The notes: a model not told the origin generated them from the letters alone. Positions 15,251 to 26,228 are shown, counted from the stretch's first letter. The stretch: 64,000 nucleotides of DNA from Dechloromonas sp. A34 (GCF_026261605.1 NZ_CP102486.1:1922001-1986000); one strand, 5' to 3'. Numbers and translations are program-made.

Positions 15251-16474
15251 ATGAGCAAGATTGAAAAGTTCGCCGTCGAAATCCCCAGCGAAGCCGAAAT
15301 CGTCCAGCGCGCCCACGACATGATTCCCATGCTGCGCGCCCAGGCCGCGGAATGCGAAAAGAACCGCATGGTTTCCCCGACGGTCATCCAGGCCTTCAAG
15401 GATGCCGGCTTCTTCAGGATTCTCCAGCCCAAGCGCTGGGGCGGCTACGAAATGAACCCCAACGTGCTGAACAAGGTGCTCATGGAACTGGCCCGCGGCT
15501 GCCCGTCCAGTGCCTGGAACGTCATGGTGCTCGGCGTCCATCCATTTGAAGTGGGCCTGCTGCCGCACACGGTGGGTGACGAACTGTGGGGCGAGGACAA
15601 CACCAAGCTCGTGTCCTCCTCCTACGCGCCGTTCGGAACGGTCGCCAAGGTCGAAGGCGGCTACAAGCTCAACGGCGACTGGCTGACCTCCAGCGGATGC
15701 GACCATGCGGCCGGTGGCGCCTTCGTTGGCGGCCGCGTCGAGGAAAACGGCGAACTGGTCTTCCGCTCCTTCTGGATCCAGCGCAGCGACTTCGAGATCG
15801 TCGACGACTGGTTCGTCGTCGGCCTGGGCGGCACCGGCTCCAAGAAGCTGGTGATCAAGGACGTCTTCGTCCCCGACTACCGCAGCCACGCAATCGGCGC
15901 CTACGACGAGCATTCGCACGGCGGGGTCGAGAATCTGTACAAGATGCCGTTCTTCTATGTCTTCTACGCCGCAGTTTCGTCAGTGATCATCGGCATGGCC
16001 CGCGGCATGGTCGACCTCTACATCGAGCACATGGTGCCGCGCCAGAACCTCAACCAGGCCGTCGGTGCGGCGGTTAACGATCCGTTCATCAAGGGCAAGC
16101 TGGGCGAGGCCTATGCCAAGATCGTTGGCGCCTCCTCGCGTGTTATCCAGAACACTGAAGAGGCCTGGAGCTTTGCTTCCAAGGGGCAGATGGTGCCGCT
16201 CGATCTGCGCATCCGCCACTTCGCGACCAACCAGTTCACCGGCGGCGAGTGCTTCGAGGCGGCCCACATGATCTTCAAGAAGACCTCGACCCGCGGCGTC
16301 TGGATGAACTGCCCGATGCAGCGCCAGATGCGCGACATCCTGGTCGGAGCCAATCACATCACCCAGAACCAGGACAACATCGGCGACCTCCTGGGCGGCC
16401 AGCTGCTCGGCAACCCGCTGCCCCAACCCAACCCGTTCGGCGCCAAGCCGGCGGCAACGACGCAATACCAGTGA
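15251..16474 (+). CDS. Two-component flavin monooxygenase, oxygenase subunit (acyl-CoA dehydrogenase fold)
   Basis: 407 aa, RBS AGGAGACCCAAC. Acyl-CoA-dehydrogenase-like fold: helical N-terminus (AEIVQRAHDMIPMLRAQAAE), FFRILQPKRWGGYE, beta domain with NGDWLTSSGCDHA, and a C-terminal helical bundle ending RDILVGANHITQNQDN. This is the group D flavin-dependent monooxygenase pattern (HsaA, HpaH/C2-type), which uses reduced flavin to hydroxylate phenols ortho to an OH. It lies between mhpB and its flavin reductase, 10 bp before the latter. I infer that it makes the catechol substrate for MhpB, replacing the one-component MhpA. An ordinary acyl-CoA dehydrogenase is less likely because of the reductase partner. 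Confidence 0.8.
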   Translation: MSKIEKFAVEIPSEAEIVQRAHDMIPMLRAQAAECEKNRMVSPTVIQAFKDAGFFRILQPKRWGGYEMNPNVLNKVLMELARGCPSSAWNVMVLGVHPFEVGLLPHTVGDELWGEDNTKLVSSSYAPFGTVAKVEGGYKLNGDWLTSSGCDHAAGGAFVGGRVEENGELVFRSFWIQRSDFEIVDDWFVVGLGGTGSKKLVIKDVFVPDYRSHAIGAYDEHSHGGVENLYKMPFFYVFYAAVSSVIIGMARGMVDLYIEHMVPRQNLNQAVGAAVNDPFIKGKLGEAYAKIVGASSRVIQNTEEAWSFASKGQMVPLDLRIRHFATNQFTGGECFEAAHMIFKKTSTRGVWMNCPMQRQMRDILVGANHITQNQDNIGDLLGGQLLGNPLPQPNPFGAKPAATTQYQ

Positions 16475-16484
16475 GCTGCCGGCC

Positions 16485-17036
16485 ATGAACGCACAAATCA
16501 ACCAGTTGCTGGACTGGACGCCGAACGCCCGGCTGGCCGAGGTGCCGACCGTGACCTCCGACGATCATCGCTACGGCATGCGCCACTTCGCCGTCGGCGT
16601 CACCATCATCACTGCCCGCGACGGCGAACAGCGCGCTGGCCTGACCGCCACCGCGGTCTGTTCGGTGACGGCCGATCCGCCCCGCCTGGTCGTCTTCGTC
16701 AACAAGAATGTCGCGGCCAGCGAGGTCATCCGCAACAGCGGCGCGCTCTGCATCAATGTCCTGGCCGGCGACCAGGAGGAGGTCGCCAAGGTCTTCGCCG
16801 GCATGGTCAAGGAGGTGCACGGCGACGCCCGCTTCGAGCACGGCCGCTGGCGCGAACTGACCACCGGCGCCCCGGCGCTCGACGGCACGCTGGCCAATTT
16901 CGACTGTCGCGTCATCAAGGTGTTTGACGAAAGCACCCACCACGCCTTCCTCTGCGAAGTGCTCGCCACCTGCGAGCGCAACGACGGCGAGGCCCTGATC
17001 TACCTGAACGGCGGCTTCCGCCGCATTCCGCAGTAA
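16485..17036 (+). CDS. Flavin reductase component of the two-component monooxygenase
   Basis: 183 aa. Flavin-reductase-like split-barrel domain (~25-180): FAVGVTIITARDGEQRAGLTATAVCSVTADPP is the flavin-binding start, then NVLAGDQEEVAKVF and FLCEVLATCER. Such proteins (HpaC, HsaB) reduce FMN or FAD with NAD(P)H and pass it to the oxygenase. Separated by 10 bp from the oxygenase gene, so co-expressed. The extra ~25 N-terminal residues (WTPNARLAEVPT) are unusual but occur in some HsaB-like members. Confidence 0.85.
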   Translation: MNAQINQLLDWTPNARLAEVPTVTSDDHRYGMRHFAVGVTIITARDGEQRAGLTATAVCSVTADPPRLVVFVNKNVAASEVIRNSGALCINVLAGDQEEVAKVFAGMVKEVHGDARFEHGRWRELTTGAPALDGTLANFDCRVIKVFDESTHHAFLCEVLATCERNDGEALIYLNGGFRRIPQ

Positions 17037-17075
17037 GCCGCCCAGCGGCATCCGACACCCCCTGAGGAGACAACA

Positions 17076-18209
17076 ATGAAACTGGACAAACTGCTGGTCC
17101 TGACCATCGCCGCCCTGGCCGCCGCCCCGGCCTTCGCCGACATCAACGTCGGCATCATCGCCTCGCTGACCGGCCCGGCCGCGGCGCTCGGCGCCGAGAC
17201 CAAGAAGGCGGTCGCCCTGTTCCCGGCCACGGTCGGCGGCGAGAAGGTCAATTACATCCTGCTCGACGACGGCACCGACCCGACCAGCGCCGTCAAGAAC
17301 GTCCGCAAGCTGATTTCCGAAGACAAGGTCGACGCCATCCTCGGCCCCAACCTGATCAGCACCGCCGTCGCCATGGCCGATGTCGCCAATGCCGAGAAAA
17401 CACCGATGATCTCCGTCGCCCCCCTCGACGTCGCCGGCGATAAGCGCGGCTACGTCTTCCGCAGCGAGCCCTCGGCCGACCTCATGGTCCAGCGCATCGT
17501 CGCCGACATGGTCGAGAACGGCGCCAAGACGGTGGGCTTCATCGGCTTCTCGGATTCCTGGGGCGAACTGCTCTTGAAGGCGCTGACCAAGGCCGGCGAA
17601 GGCAAGCTCAACATCGTCGCCTCGGAGCGTTACGGCCGGGCCGACCCGAGTGTCCAGGCCCAGGTCCTGAAGATCATGGCCGCCAAGCCGGACGTCGTCT
17701 TCGTCGGCGCTTCCGGCACGCCGGCCGCGATGCCGCAGATCACCCTGCGCGAGCGCGGCTTCAAGGGCAAGATTTATCAATCGCATGGCGTGACCAGCAA
17801 GGAATTCCTGCGCGTCGGCGGCAAGTCGGTTGAAGGGGCGCTGATCCCGGTCGGCCCGGTGCTGGTCGCCGAGCAACTGCCGGACAGTCACCCGGCCAAG
17901 AAGAACGGCGTCGCCTTCGTCAAGGATCTGGAAGCCAAGAACGGTCCGGATTCCCGCTCGACCTTCGCCGGCGCCTCCTGGGATGCCTGGCTGCTGCTCC
18001 AGAACGCCATCGTCGGCGCCCAGAAGGGCAAGACCAAGGCTGGTACGCCGGAATTCCGCGCCGCCCTGCGCGATGGCATCGAGAAGACCAGCAAGCTGGT
18101 CGGCACCAACGGCGTCTACACCATGGCCGCCAACGACCACGCCGGCTACGACGCGAGCAGCATCGTGCTGATCAAGGTCGAGAACAATCACTGGAAGCTG
18201 GTGAAGTAA
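17076..18209 (+). CDS. ABC transporter substrate-binding protein (LivK type), probably for aromatic acid
   Basis: 377 aa. Signal peptide ([16 protein letters not shown], cut ~21), then a type I periplasmic binding fold of the branched-chain amino acid family: [48 protein letters not shown] and [11 protein letters not shown]. The location inside the mhp operon and the presence of LivHMG/LivF downstream point to uptake of the aromatic substrate (phenylpropionate, cinnamate or a hydroxylated form) rather than an amino acid. RBS GAGGAGACAACA. Stop overlaps the mhpD start. Confidence 0.85.
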   Translation: MKLDKLLVLTIAALAAAPAFADINVGIIASLTGPAAALGAETKKAVALFPATVGGEKVNYILLDDGTDPTSAVKNVRKLISEDKVDAILGPNLISTAVAMADVANAEKTPMISVAPLDVAGDKRGYVFRSEPSADLMVQRIVADMVENGAKTVGFIGFSDSWGELLLKALTKAGEGKLNIVASERYGRADPSVQAQVLKIMAAKPDVVFVGASGTPAAMPQITLRERGFKGKIYQSHGVTSKEFLRVGGKSVEGALIPVGPVLVAEQLPDSHPAKKNGVAFVKDLEAKNGPDSRSTFAGASWDAWLLLQNAIVGAQKGKTKAGTPEFRAALRDGIEKTSKLVGTNGVYTMAANDHAGYDASSIVLIKVENNHWKLVK

Positions 18210-18997
18210 TGAGTGACGCCATTCTCACCACCCAATCGGCCGCCGCCCTGCTCAAGGCGGCGGTCGCCAGCCGCCAGCCGATCGCCCCGCTGCGCGAGCG
18301 CCTGGCCCTGACCAGCCCGGAGGCTGCCTACGCCGTGCAGGAGGTCAACACCCAGGCCTGGCTGGCCGAAGGCCGCCGCCTGGTCGGCCGCAAGATCGGC
18401 CTGACCTCGCTCGCCGTGCAGGCCCAACTCGGCGTCGACCAGCCCGACTTCGGCATGCTGTTCGCCGACATGGCGGTCGGCGACGGCGAGGTGGTCGCTC
18501 TGAATCGCCTGATCCAGCCCAAGGTCGAAGCCGAAGTCGCGCTGGTCATCGGCCGCGACCTGACCCATGAACGGCATACCTATGCCGATCTGATCCGCGC
18601 CACCGAATACGCGCTGCCCGCCATCGAGATCGTCGACAGCCGGATCGAGAAATGGAACATCCGTTTCGTCGATACCGTAGCCGACAACGCCTCGAGCGGC
18701 CTCTTCGTGCTCGGCGGTCGGCCGGTGAAGTTGAGCGATCTCGATCTCACCGCCTGCGCCATGGAAATGAAGCGCGGCGAGGAAGTCGTCTCGCGCGGCA
18801 ATGGCCGGGCCTGCCTGGGCAGCCCGCTGAACGCCGCGATCTGGCTGGCCGACGTCATGGTCCGCTGCGGCCGCCCGCTGCAGGCCGGCGACATCGTGCT
18901 GACCGGCGCCCTCGGGCCGATGGTCGCGGTAACCGAGCCGGGTCGCTTCGATGTCCGCATCGACGGCCTCGGTACGGTCAGCGCCCTGTTCGCCTGA
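18209..18997 (+). CDS. mhpD: 2-keto-4-pentenoate hydratase
   Basis: 262 aa, start overlapping the previous stop. Fumarylacetoacetate-hydrolase-like/hydratase fold: [38 protein letters not shown] (acidic residues binding Mg2+) and [15 protein letters not shown]. It adds water to 2-hydroxypenta-2,4-dienoate to give 4-hydroxy-2-oxovalerate. Position before mhpF and mhpE fits the lower meta pathway. Confidence 0.92.
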   Translation: MSDAILTTQSAAALLKAAVASRQPIAPLRERLALTSPEAAYAVQEVNTQAWLAEGRRLVGRKIGLTSLAVQAQLGVDQPDFGMLFADMAVGDGEVVALNRLIQPKVEAEVALVIGRDLTHERHTYADLIRATEYALPAIEIVDSRIEKWNIRFVDTVADNASSGLFVLGGRPVKLSDLDLTACAMEMKRGEEVVSRGNGRACLGSPLNAAIWLADVMVRCGRPLQAGDIVLTGALGPMVAVTEPGRFDVRIDGLGTVSALFA

Positions 18998-19022
18998 AAT
19001 CAACATCCCCACGGAGAATGCA

Positions 19023-19970
19023 ATGAGAAAAATCAAATGCGCGCTGATCGGTCCCGGCAATATCGGCACCGACCTGCTCTACAAATTGAAGCGCAGCCCC
19101 TTCCTCGAACCGGCCTGGATGGTCGGCATCGATCCCGAATCCGAAGGCCTGAAGCGCGCCGCCGAAATGGGCCTCAAAGTCACGTCGGAAGGCGTCGACG
19201 GTCTGCTGCCGCACGTCCTGGCCGACGGCGTGCAGATCGCCTTCGACGCCACCTCGGCCTACGTCCATGTCGAGAACACCCGGAAGCTAAACGCCCTGGG
19301 CGTCCTGATGATCGACCTGACGCCGGCCGCCATCGGCCCCTACTGCGTGCCGCCGGTCAATCTCCGGGAACTGGTCGGGCAAAAGAAAATGAACGTCAAC
19401 ATGGTTACCTGCGGCGGGCAGGCCACCATCCCGATGGTCGCCGCCATCTCCCGCGTCCAGAAGGTCAAGTACGGCGAGATCGTCGCCACCATCAGCTCGA
19501 AGAGCGCCGGCCCCGGCACGCGCAAGAACATCGACGAATTCACCCGCACCACCTCGGGCGCCATCGAGCAGGTCGGCGGCGCCGAAAAGGGCAAGGCGAT
19601 CATCATCATCAACCCGGCCGAACCGCCGCTCATCATGCGCGACACCGTGCACTGCCTGACCGAAGAAACACCCGACCAGGCGCGGATCACCGACTCCATC
19701 CTGACCATGATTGCCGAAGTCCAGCGCTACGTGCCGGGTTACCGCCTGGTCAATGGCCCGGTCTTCGACGGCAACCGCGTCTCGGTCTTCCTCGAAGTCC
19801 AGGGCCTCGGCGACTTCCTGCCGACCTACGCCGGCAACCTCGACATCATGACTGCCGCTGCCGCCCGCACCGCCGAAATGTTCGCCGAGGAAATCCTCAA
19901 CGGGCGGCTGACCCTCGAAGCGGTCGATACCGTCGGCGTCGCCAAGACCGCCGGCTGCGGCGCCCACTGA
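19023..19970 (+). CDS. mhpF: Acetaldehyde dehydrogenase (acylating)
   Basis: 315 aa from ATG at 19023; earlier in-frame starts overlap mhpD. N-terminal Rossmann motif GPGNIGTDL; catalytic Cys130 in [26 protein letters not shown] binds NAD/CoA; C-terminal [13 protein letters not shown]. Converts acetaldehyde to acetyl-CoA and forms a channelled complex with the MhpE aldolase encoded next, so toxic acetaldehyde is not released. Spacing to mhpE is about 30 bp. Confidence 0.94.
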   Translation: MRKIKCALIGPGNIGTDLLYKLKRSPFLEPAWMVGIDPESEGLKRAAEMGLKVTSEGVDGLLPHVLADGVQIAFDATSAYVHVENTRKLNALGVLMIDLTPAAIGPYCVPPVNLRELVGQKKMNVNMVTCGGQATIPMVAAISRVQKVKYGEIVATISSKSAGPGTRKNIDEFTRTTSGAIEQVGGAEKGKAIIIINPAEPPLIMRDTVHCLTEETPDQARITDSILTMIAEVQRYVPGYRLVNGPVFDGNRVSVFLEVQGLGDFLPTYAGNLDIMTAAAARTAEMFAEEILNGRLTLEAVDTVGVAKTAGCGAH

Positions 19971-19999
19971 GCGCGCCCCGCGAACCCCAGGAGAAAACC

Positions 20000-21030
20000 A
20001 TGAATCTCAAAGGCAAGATCGTTACCGTCCACGACATGACGCTGCGCGACGGCATGCACCCCAAGCGTCACCAGATGACCCTCGACCAGATGATCGCCAT
20101 CGCCAGCGGCCTCGATGAAGCCGGCGTGCCGCTGATCGAAGTCACCCACGGCGATGGCCTGGGCGGCTCCTCGGTCAATTACGGCTTCCCGGCCCATACC
20201 GACGAAGAGTATCTCGGCGCCGTCATCCCGAAAATGCAACAGGCCAAGGTCTCGGCCCTGCTGCTGCCCGGCATCGGCACCGTCGACCACCTCAAGATGG
20301 CCAGAGACCTCGGCGTGCACACCATCCGCGTCGCCACCCACTGCACCGAGGCCGATGTCTCGGAGCAGCACATCACCATGGCCCGCAAACTCGACATGGA
20401 CACCGTCGGCTTCCTGATGATGAGCCACATGAACAGTGCCGAAGGCCTGGTCAAGCAGGCCAAGCTCATGGAAGGTTATGGTGCCAACTGCATCTACGTC
20501 ACCGACTCGGCCGGCCACCTGCTGCCGGATGGCGTCAAGGAACGCCTGGGGGCGGTCCGCCAAGCCCTCAAGCCGGAAACTGAACTCGGTTTCCATGGCC
20601 ACCACAACCTGGCGATGGGCATCGCCAACTCGATCGCCGCCATCGAAGTCGGGGCCAACCGCATCGATGCGGCAGCCGCCGGCCTCGGCGCCGGGCCGGC
20701 AACACGCCGATGGAAGTGCTGATTGCCGTGTGCAGCCTGATGGGCATCGAGACCGGCGTCGATGTCGCGAAGATCACCGACGTCGCCGAAGACCTCGTCG
20801 TGCCGATCATGGACTTCCCTATCCGTATCGACCGCGATGCGCTGACCCTGGGCTATGCCGGGGTCTATGGCTCCTTCCTGCTCTTCGCCAAGCGCGCCGC
20901 CGTGAAATACGGCGTCCCGGCCCGCGACATCCTGGTCGAACTCGGCCGCCGGGGCATGGTCGGCGGCCAGGAGGACATGATCGAGGACACCGCCATGACC
21001 ATGGCCCGCGAACGCGGACTGGCCGTCTGA
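20000..21030 (+). pseudogene. mhpE: 4-hydroxy-2-oxovalerate aldolase, single frameshift
   Basis: Repaired length 343 aa, the family norm. Start ATG with CAGGAG upstream. HMGL-like TIM barrel: [20 protein letters not shown] (metal site and catalytic Arg), [27 protein letters not shown] (His-x-His metal ligands), and C-terminal DmpG-type segment from [12 protein letters not shown] to ERGLAV. The frame breaks at the GGG run 20693-20695; one more G gives GLGAGAGNTPME, the conserved sequence. Cleaves 4-hydroxy-2-oxovalerate into pyruvate and acetaldehyde. Likely intact in the organism. Confidence 0.88.
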
Positions 21031-21036
21031 CGATGT

Positions 21037-21065
21037 CGGGCCGGCACGCTGTCGGCCCGGCTTTT
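21037..21065 (+). terminator. Hairpin between mhpE and the ABC transporter genes
   Basis: CGGGCCG / CGGCCCG stem with GCTTTT after it, 7 bp past the mhpE stop. It may be a partial terminator that lowers transporter expression relative to the enzymes. Confidence 0.5.
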
Positions 21066-21110
21066 GCCCTGTTTTGATCGGCGACCGCCAAGGTCGCACT
21101 GGAGTCCTTC

Positions 21111-23972
21111 ATGGATGCTGAAATCTTCGCCCTGCTGGCTCAGGATGGCGTCACCAATGGTGCCATCTATGGCTTGCTGGCACTGGCGCTGGTCCTGGTC
21201 TTTGCCGTCACCCGGATCATCTTCATCCCGCAAGGCGAATTCCTCGCCTGGGGAGCGCTGACCATGGCGGCCCTGGAAGCCGGCCATTACCCCGGCACCG
21301 TCTGGCTGCTGCTTGGCGCCGGTGTGCTGACCCTGGGCGCCGACCTTGTCGCCGCCAAGCCCGGGCGCCGCCAGCTCGGCAAGTCACTGCTCTGGAATCT
21401 CGCCTATCCGCTGGCCGTCGCCGGCCTGCTCTGGGTGCTGCCGCTGGCGGAATTGCCGCATCTGGCGAAAGCGCTGCTGGCGCTGGCCATCGTCGTGCCC
21501 ATGGGGCCGATGATCTACCGCGTCACCTTCCAGCCGGTGGCCGAAGCGCCGGTGCTGGTCCTGCTCATTGTCTCGGTCGCCCTGCATCTGCTGATGGTCG
21601 GCCTCGGCCTGCTGATCTTCGGGCCGGAAGGCTCGCGCACGGCGCCGTTCAGCGAGGCGCAGGTCGCGGTCGGTTCGCTGCTGGTCGGCGGCCATACCCT
21701 GGTCGTGCTGGCCGCCTCGCTGGCGCTGATCGTCGGCCTCTATCTGTATTTCGACCGCACGCTGGCCGGCAAGGCCCTGCGCGCCACCGCCATCAACCGC
21801 AACGGCGCCCGCCTGATGGGCATTTCGCCGGCCTTGGCCGGCCGCCAGACCTTCTTCTTCGCGGCCCTGATCGGCACGCTGTCCGGCCTCCTGGTCGCGC
21901 CGCTGACCACCATCTATTACGACAGCGGTTTCCTGATCGGCTTGAAGGGCTTCGTCGCTGCGATCATCGGCGGCCTCGCCAGCTACCCGCTGGCGGCGGC
22001 CGGTGCCGTCGTCGTCGGCCTGCTCGAATCCTTCTCCTCCTTCTGGGCCAGCGCCTTCAAGGACGTGCTGGTGTTCTCGCTGATCATCCCGGTGCTGGTC
22101 TGGCTATCGTGGTCCACCCATCATGTCGAGGAAGAGGAAACGGCGCATGTCGTGACGGCGGCCCGGCGTGACGGCTGGATCAGCCCGCGCCTGGCGTTGG
22201 CCGTCTTCCTCGGCGCGCTGCTGCTGGCGCCGCTGGTCCTGCCCGAGTTCTACGTCACGCTGCTCAACTACGTCGGCCTCTCGGCCCTGGTCGCCCTCGG
22301 CCTGGTCCTGCTGACCGGCGTCGGCGGTCTGACCTCCTTCGGTCAGGCGGCCTTCGTCGGCCTCGGCGCCTACACCACGGCCTGGCTGACCAGCGGCGGC
22401 GAACTGCCGGCCTGGTTGTCCTTTATCGGCGGTTCGCCGTGGGCGGCGCTGCTCGTCGGCCTGGCGCTGACAGCGACGGTGGCGATCGTCCTCGGCTCCT
22501 TCACCCTGAAGCTGTCCGGCCACTACCTGCCGCTCGGCACCATGGCCTGGGGCATCAGCCTGTTCTTCCTGTTCGGCAACATGGAATTCCTCGGCGGCCA
22601 TGCCGGCCTCTCCAACCTGCCGGCGATCAATATTTTCGGTGTCGAATTGCTCGATAACCGGCATTACTACTATCTGGTCTGGGCCTTCGTGCTGGCCGCC
22701 CTGTTCACCACCAAGAACCTGCTCGACTCGCGCGAAGGCCGCGCCATCCGGGCGCTCAAGGGGGGCATGGTGATGGCCGAGGCGATGGGCGTCGATACCT
22801 CGCGCGCCCGCATGGTGATCTTCGTCATCGCCGCGCTGCACGCCTGCGCCGCTGGCTGGCTCTATGCCCACCTGCAGCGCTTCGTCAATCCGACGCCGTT
22901 CGGCCTGCACATCGGCATCGAGTACCTGTTCATGGCCGTCGTCGGCGGCGCCGGGCAGGTCTGGGGCGCCCTGGTCGGGGCCGGGGTGATCACCGTCCTC
23001 AAGCAGTGGCTGCAGGACATCCTGCCCAAGCTGTTCGGCTCGGCCGGGCATTTCGAAGTCATCGTCTTCGGCCTGCTGATGATCGTCGTCCTGCATCGGG
23101 CCCGCGACGGGCTGTGGCCGCTGCTCGCCCGCCTGGTGCCGGTGCGCCACGAGCCGAAGGTGGTCGACGTCGCTGCCGAACCGCTGCCCAGGAAGGCCCA
23201 GCCGCCGCATGGCGAGGTGATCCTCGAAGCGCGGGCGGTGACCCGCAAGTTCGGTGGCCTGGTCGCTAACAACAACATGAGCCTGCATGTTCAGGCTGGC
23301 GAAATCCTCGCCCTGATCGGCCCGAACGGTGCGGGCAAGAGCACGATGTTCAACCTGCTCTCCGGTGTCGATACGCCGACTTCCGGCGAGATCTTGTTCC
23401 GCGGCCAGCCGGTGGCCGGCCACAGTTCGCGGGAAATCGCCGCCCTTGGCATGAGCCGGACTTTCCAGCACGTGCTGCTGCTGCCCACCATGAGCGTGCT
23501 GGAGAACGTCGCCATTGGCGCCCACATGCGCGGCAGCCAGGGGGTCTTGGCGGCCGCCTGGCGCCTGGACCGGGCCGAGGAAGCCCGCGTGCTGCGCGAA
23601 GCGGCGATCCAGGTCGAACGGGTCGGGCTCGGCGAATACATGCATGTCGAGGCCGGCAGCCTGGCCCTCGGCCAGCAGCGTATCCTCGAAATCGCCCGCG
23701 CCCTGTGTTCCGACCCCTGCCTGCTCCTGCTCGACGAACCGGCAGCCGGCCTGCGCTTCAAGGAAAAGCAGGCGCTGTCCGACCTCCTGAAGCGCCTGAA
23801 ATCGGAAGGTATGGCGGTGCTGATCGTCGAACACGACATGGATTTCGTGATGAGCCTGGTCGACCGCGTCGTGGTCATGGAATTCGGCGAAGAGATCGCC
23901 ACCGGCTTGCCGGAAGAGGTGCAAAGCGATCCGGCGGTTTTGGAAGCCTATTTAGGGGGCGTCGCGGCATGA
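21111..23972 (+). CDS. Fused branched-chain-type ABC permease-permease-ATPase (LivH-LivM-LivG)
   Basis: 953 aa with three parts. Residues ~1-340 are a LivH-type permease ([37 protein letters not shown]). About 355-690 are a LivM-type permease ([32 protein letters not shown]). About 705-953 are a LivG-type ATPase: Walker [10 protein letters not shown] at ~737, [15 protein letters not shown] as ABC signature, Walker B LLLLDEP at ~871. These are normally three genes. No stop or ribosome site interrupts the frame. With the LivK-like protein and LivF it makes a complete importer, most likely for the aromatic acid degraded by the cluster. Stop overlaps the livF start (ATGA). Confidence 0.9.
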   Translation: MDAEIFALLAQDGVTNGAIYGLLALALVLVFAVTRIIFIPQGEFLAWGALTMAALEAGHYPGTVWLLLGAGVLTLGADLVAAKPGRRQLGKSLLWNLAYPLAVAGLLWVLPLAELPHLAKALLALAIVVPMGPMIYRVTFQPVAEAPVLVLLIVSVALHLLMVGLGLLIFGPEGSRTAPFSEAQVAVGSLLVGGHTLVVLAASLALIVGLYLYFDRTLAGKALRATAINRNGARLMGISPALAGRQTFFFAALIGTLSGLLVAPLTTIYYDSGFLIGLKGFVAAIIGGLASYPLAAAGAVVVGLLESFSSFWASAFKDVLVFSLIIPVLVWLSWSTHHVEEEETAHVVTAARRDGWISPRLALAVFLGALLLAPLVLPEFYVTLLNYVGLSALVALGLVLLTGVGGLTSFGQAAFVGLGAYTTAWLTSGGELPAWLSFIGGSPWAALLVGLALTATVAIVLGSFTLKLSGHYLPLGTMAWGISLFFLFGNMEFLGGHAGLSNLPAINIFGVELLDNRHYYYLVWAFVLAALFTTKNLLDSREGRAIRALKGGMVMAEAMGVDTSRARMVIFVIAALHACAAGWLYAHLQRFVNPTPFGLHIGIEYLFMAVVGGAGQVWGALVGAGVITVLKQWLQDILPKLFGSAGHFEVIVFGLLMIVVLHRARDGLWPLLARLVPVRHEPKVVDVAAEPLPRKAQPPHGEVILEARAVTRKFGGLVANNNMSLHVQAGEILALIGPNGAGKSTMFNLLSGVDTPTSGEILFRGQPVAGHSSREIAALGMSRTFQHVLLLPTMSVLENVAIGAHMRGSQGVLAAAWRLDRAEEARVLREAAIQVERVGLGEYMHVEAGSLALGQQRILEIARALCSDPCLLLLDEPAAGLRFKEKQALSDLLKRLKSEGMAVLIVEHDMDFVMSLVDRVVVMEFGEEIATGLPEEVQSDPAVLEAYLGGVAA

Positions 23973-24718
23973 GTACGAACGTATTGGAAGTCAAAGACCT
24001 TTCAGTCGCCTACGGCAAGGTCGAGGCGGTCAGCAAGATCAGCCTGGAAGTCGGCGAGGGCAAGATCGTCACCGTGATCGGCCCGAACGGCGCCGGCAAA
24101 ACGACGACGCTGTCGGCGATCATGGGCCTGCTGCCGTCTTCCGGCCAGGTTGCCTTCGACGGCAGCATCGAGCAGGTGCCGGAAGTCGAACGCATGGTCG
24201 TCCGCGGCATGAACCTGGTGCCGGAAAAGCGCGAGCTGTTCGGCACCATGAGCATCGAGGACAATCTGCTGCTCGGCGCCTTCCAGCGCAGCCGGCACGG
24301 CCATCGCGACCATCTGGAAACGATAGAGGACGTCTTCGCGCTCTTTCCCCGGCTCAAGGAGCGCCGCCACCAGGCGGCCGGCACGATGTCCGGCGGCGAG
24401 CGCCAGATGCTGGCGGTCGGCCGGGCGCTGATGGCCAAGCCCAAGCTCTTGATGCTCGACGAGCCCAGCCTCGGCCTGGCGCCGCTGATCGTCCGCGAGA
24501 TTTTCCGCATCATCGCCGAACTGCGCCGGCGCGGCGTATCCATCTTGCTGGTCGAGCAGAACGCCCGCGCCGCGCTGCAGGTGGCCGACTACGCCTACGT
24601 GCTGGAAAACGGCGAGGTCAAGATGCAGGGCGAGGCCGAACAGCTGCGCGGCGATCCGCGCGTCATCGAAAGCTACCTCGGCTTGGCCAGCAAGCATCAG
24701 GAAATGCTGTCAACTTAA
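23969..24718 (+). CDS. livF: ABC transporter ATP-binding protein, LivF type
   Basis: 249 aa from the ATG overlapping the previous stop. Walker [10 protein letters not shown] (~38-46), Q-loop region [18 protein letters not shown] (LivF typical), signature [16 protein letters not shown], Walker [14 protein letters not shown], and H-loop replaced by LLVEQN as in LivF proteins. Second ATPase of the aromatic-acid importer formed with the fused permease. C-terminus ends with [12 protein letters not shown]. Confidence 0.9.
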   Translation: MSTNVLEVKDLSVAYGKVEAVSKISLEVGEGKIVTVIGPNGAGKTTTLSAIMGLLPSSGQVAFDGSIEQVPEVERMVVRGMNLVPEKRELFGTMSIEDNLLLGAFQRSRHGHRDHLETIEDVFALFPRLKERRHQAAGTMSGGERQMLAVGRALMAKPKLLMLDEPSLGLAPLIVREIFRIIAELRRRGVSILLVEQNARAALQVADYAYVLENGEVKMQGEAEQLRGDPRVIESYLGLASKHQEMLST

Positions 24719-24736
24719 GGATTACGGAGAACCCCC

Positions 24737-25318
24737 ATGGAAGCACTGCGCATCATTTCCGACGAGCACCAGGCGCTGGCCGCCATCCTGCACGCCATCC
24801 GCTTCATGCTCAAGGAAGTCGCCGCCGGCCGGCTTGAGCCGGACCTCAAGCTCTTCCAGGCGATGGTCCATTATCTCGACGCCTACGCCGAGAAGCGCCA
24901 TCACCCGAAGGAAGACCTGCTCTTCAAGTATCTCGAAGGACGGACGGCGGAAGGGGCTGACGCCCTGGCCAACCTGGCGGTGCAGCATGCCGCTGCGCCG
25001 GAGCGCATCGCCGCCCTCGACCGGGCGCTGGCTGATTTCGTCGCCGATCCCACCCGCTTCGCCGGCTTTGCCGCGGCCTTCGACCGCTACGCCGACTTCT
25101 ACCGCAGCCACATGATGGCCGAGGAAGACATCGTGCTGCCGCTGATCCGCCGCCATCTGACGGCTGAGGACTGGGCCGCGGTTAACCAGGAGTTTCTTGC
25201 CGAAATGGCCGAGAACTCGGGCAAGGACGGCGCCTCGGAAGACTTCTCGGCCCTGTTTTCGCGCCTGGTCGAATGCGCCCCGGCGCCGATCGGCTTCGGC
25301 GGCCGGCCTTTCGCCTGA
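24737..25318 (+). CDS. Hemerythrin domain-containing protein
   Basis: 193 aa. Four-helix hemerythrin/HHE fold: SDEHQALAAILHAI (His), HYLDAYAEKRHHPKEDLLF (HxxxE ligands), QHAAAPERI and YRSHMMAEEDIVLPL (HxxxE). The His/Glu ligand pattern for a diiron site is present. Such proteins bind O2, NO or iron. Here it sits between livF and mhpC within the aromatic operon, so it may supply or sense oxygen for the two oxygen-using enzymes; this is inference. Confidence 0.85.
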   Translation: MEALRIISDEHQALAAILHAIRFMLKEVAAGRLEPDLKLFQAMVHYLDAYAEKRHHPKEDLLFKYLEGRTAEGADALANLAVQHAAAPERIAALDRALADFVADPTRFAGFAAAFDRYADFYRSHMMAEEDIVLPLIRRHLTAEDWAAVNQEFLAEMAENSGKDGASEDFSALFSRLVECAPAPIGFGGRPFA

Positions 25319-25364
25319 CGCGGCCAAACCCAACAGCATCATTCATTGATAAAGGAAAACCACC

Positions 25365-26228
25365 ATGACTACCCCAACCCTCACCGAAACCGCGACCAGC
25401 CGGTTCGTCCGCATCAAGGAAGGCGATCTCGACCTGCAACTGCATTACAACGATGCCGGGCAGGGCGCCGAGACGGTCGTCATGCTGCACGGCTCCGGCC
25501 CCGGTGCCAGCGGCTGGGCCAATTTCAACCGTAATGTCGAGCCGCTGGTCGCCGCCGGCTACCGGGTCATCCTCATGGACTGCCCGGGCTGGAGCAAGAG
25601 CGATCCCATCGTGTGCACCGGCTCGCGTTCCGAACTCAACGCCCGCGCCCTGAAGGGGCTGCTCGATGCCCTCGATCTCGAACGCGTGCATATCATCGGC
25701 AATTCGATGGGCGGCCACAGCGCCGTCGCCTTTGCGCTGGCCAACCCGAGCCGCGTCGGCAAGCTGGTCCTGATGGGTGGCGGTACCGGCGGCCCCAGCC
25801 AGTTCGTGCCGATGCCGACCGAAGGCATCAAGCTGATTCAGGCGCTGTATCGCGAGCCGAGCATCGAGAACCTGAAGCGGATGATGGCCGTCTTTGTCTT
25901 CGATGCCAGCAGCCTGACCGAAGAACTCTATCAGGCCCGTCTCGACAACATGCTGGCCCGGCGCGACCACCTGGAGAATTTCGTCAAGAGCCACGCCGCC
26001 AACCCCAAGCAATTCACCGACTACGGCCCGCGCCTCGGCGAAATCGCCGCCCCGGCCCTGGTTATCTGGGGCCGTGACGACCGCTTCGTGCCGATGGACG
26101 TCGGCCTGCGCCTGCTCTGGGGCATGCCGAACGCCGAACTGCACATCTTCAACCGCTGCGGCCACTGGGCGCAGTGGGAGCACGCCGACAAGTTCAACCG
26201 CATGGTGCTCGATTTCCTCGCGCACTGA
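25365..26228 (+). CDS. mhpC: 2-hydroxy-6-oxonona-2,4-dienedioate hydrolase (C-C bond hydrolase)
   Basis: 287 aa. Alpha/beta hydrolase: oxyanion segment [14 protein letters not shown], nucleophile Ser114 in GNSMGGHS, Asp in WGRDDRFVP (~239), His267 in CGHWAQWE. This triad and the GSGPGASGW motif identify meta-cleavage-product hydrolases of the MhpC/BphD group. Cleaves the ring-opened product of MhpB to succinate (or fumarate) and 2-hydroxypenta-2,4-dienoate. Last gene of the operon, followed by a strong terminator. Confidence 0.93.
   Translation: MTTPTLTETATSRFVRIKEGDLDLQLHYNDAGQGAETVVMLHGSGPGASGWANFNRNVEPLVAAGYRVILMDCPGWSKSDPIVCTGSRSELNARALKGLLDALDLERVHIIGNSMGGHSAVAFALANPSRVGKLVLMGGGTGGPSQFVPMPTEGIKLIQALYREPSIENLKRMMAVFVFDASSLTEELYQARLDNMLARRDHLENFVKSHAANPKQFTDYGPRLGEIAAPALVIWGRDDRFVPMDVGLRLLWGMPNAELHIFNRCGHWAQWEHADKFNRMVLDFLAH

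Noticed and set aside
16359..18191. 610-aa minus-strand frame opposite the oxygenase, reductase and binding protein genes
   Set aside because: Spans three real genes on the other strand; no recognisable domain.
22104..23924. 606-aa minus-strand frame opposite the Liv fusion
   Set aside because: Antisense shadow rich in His/Gln/Asp from third-position GC; no motif.
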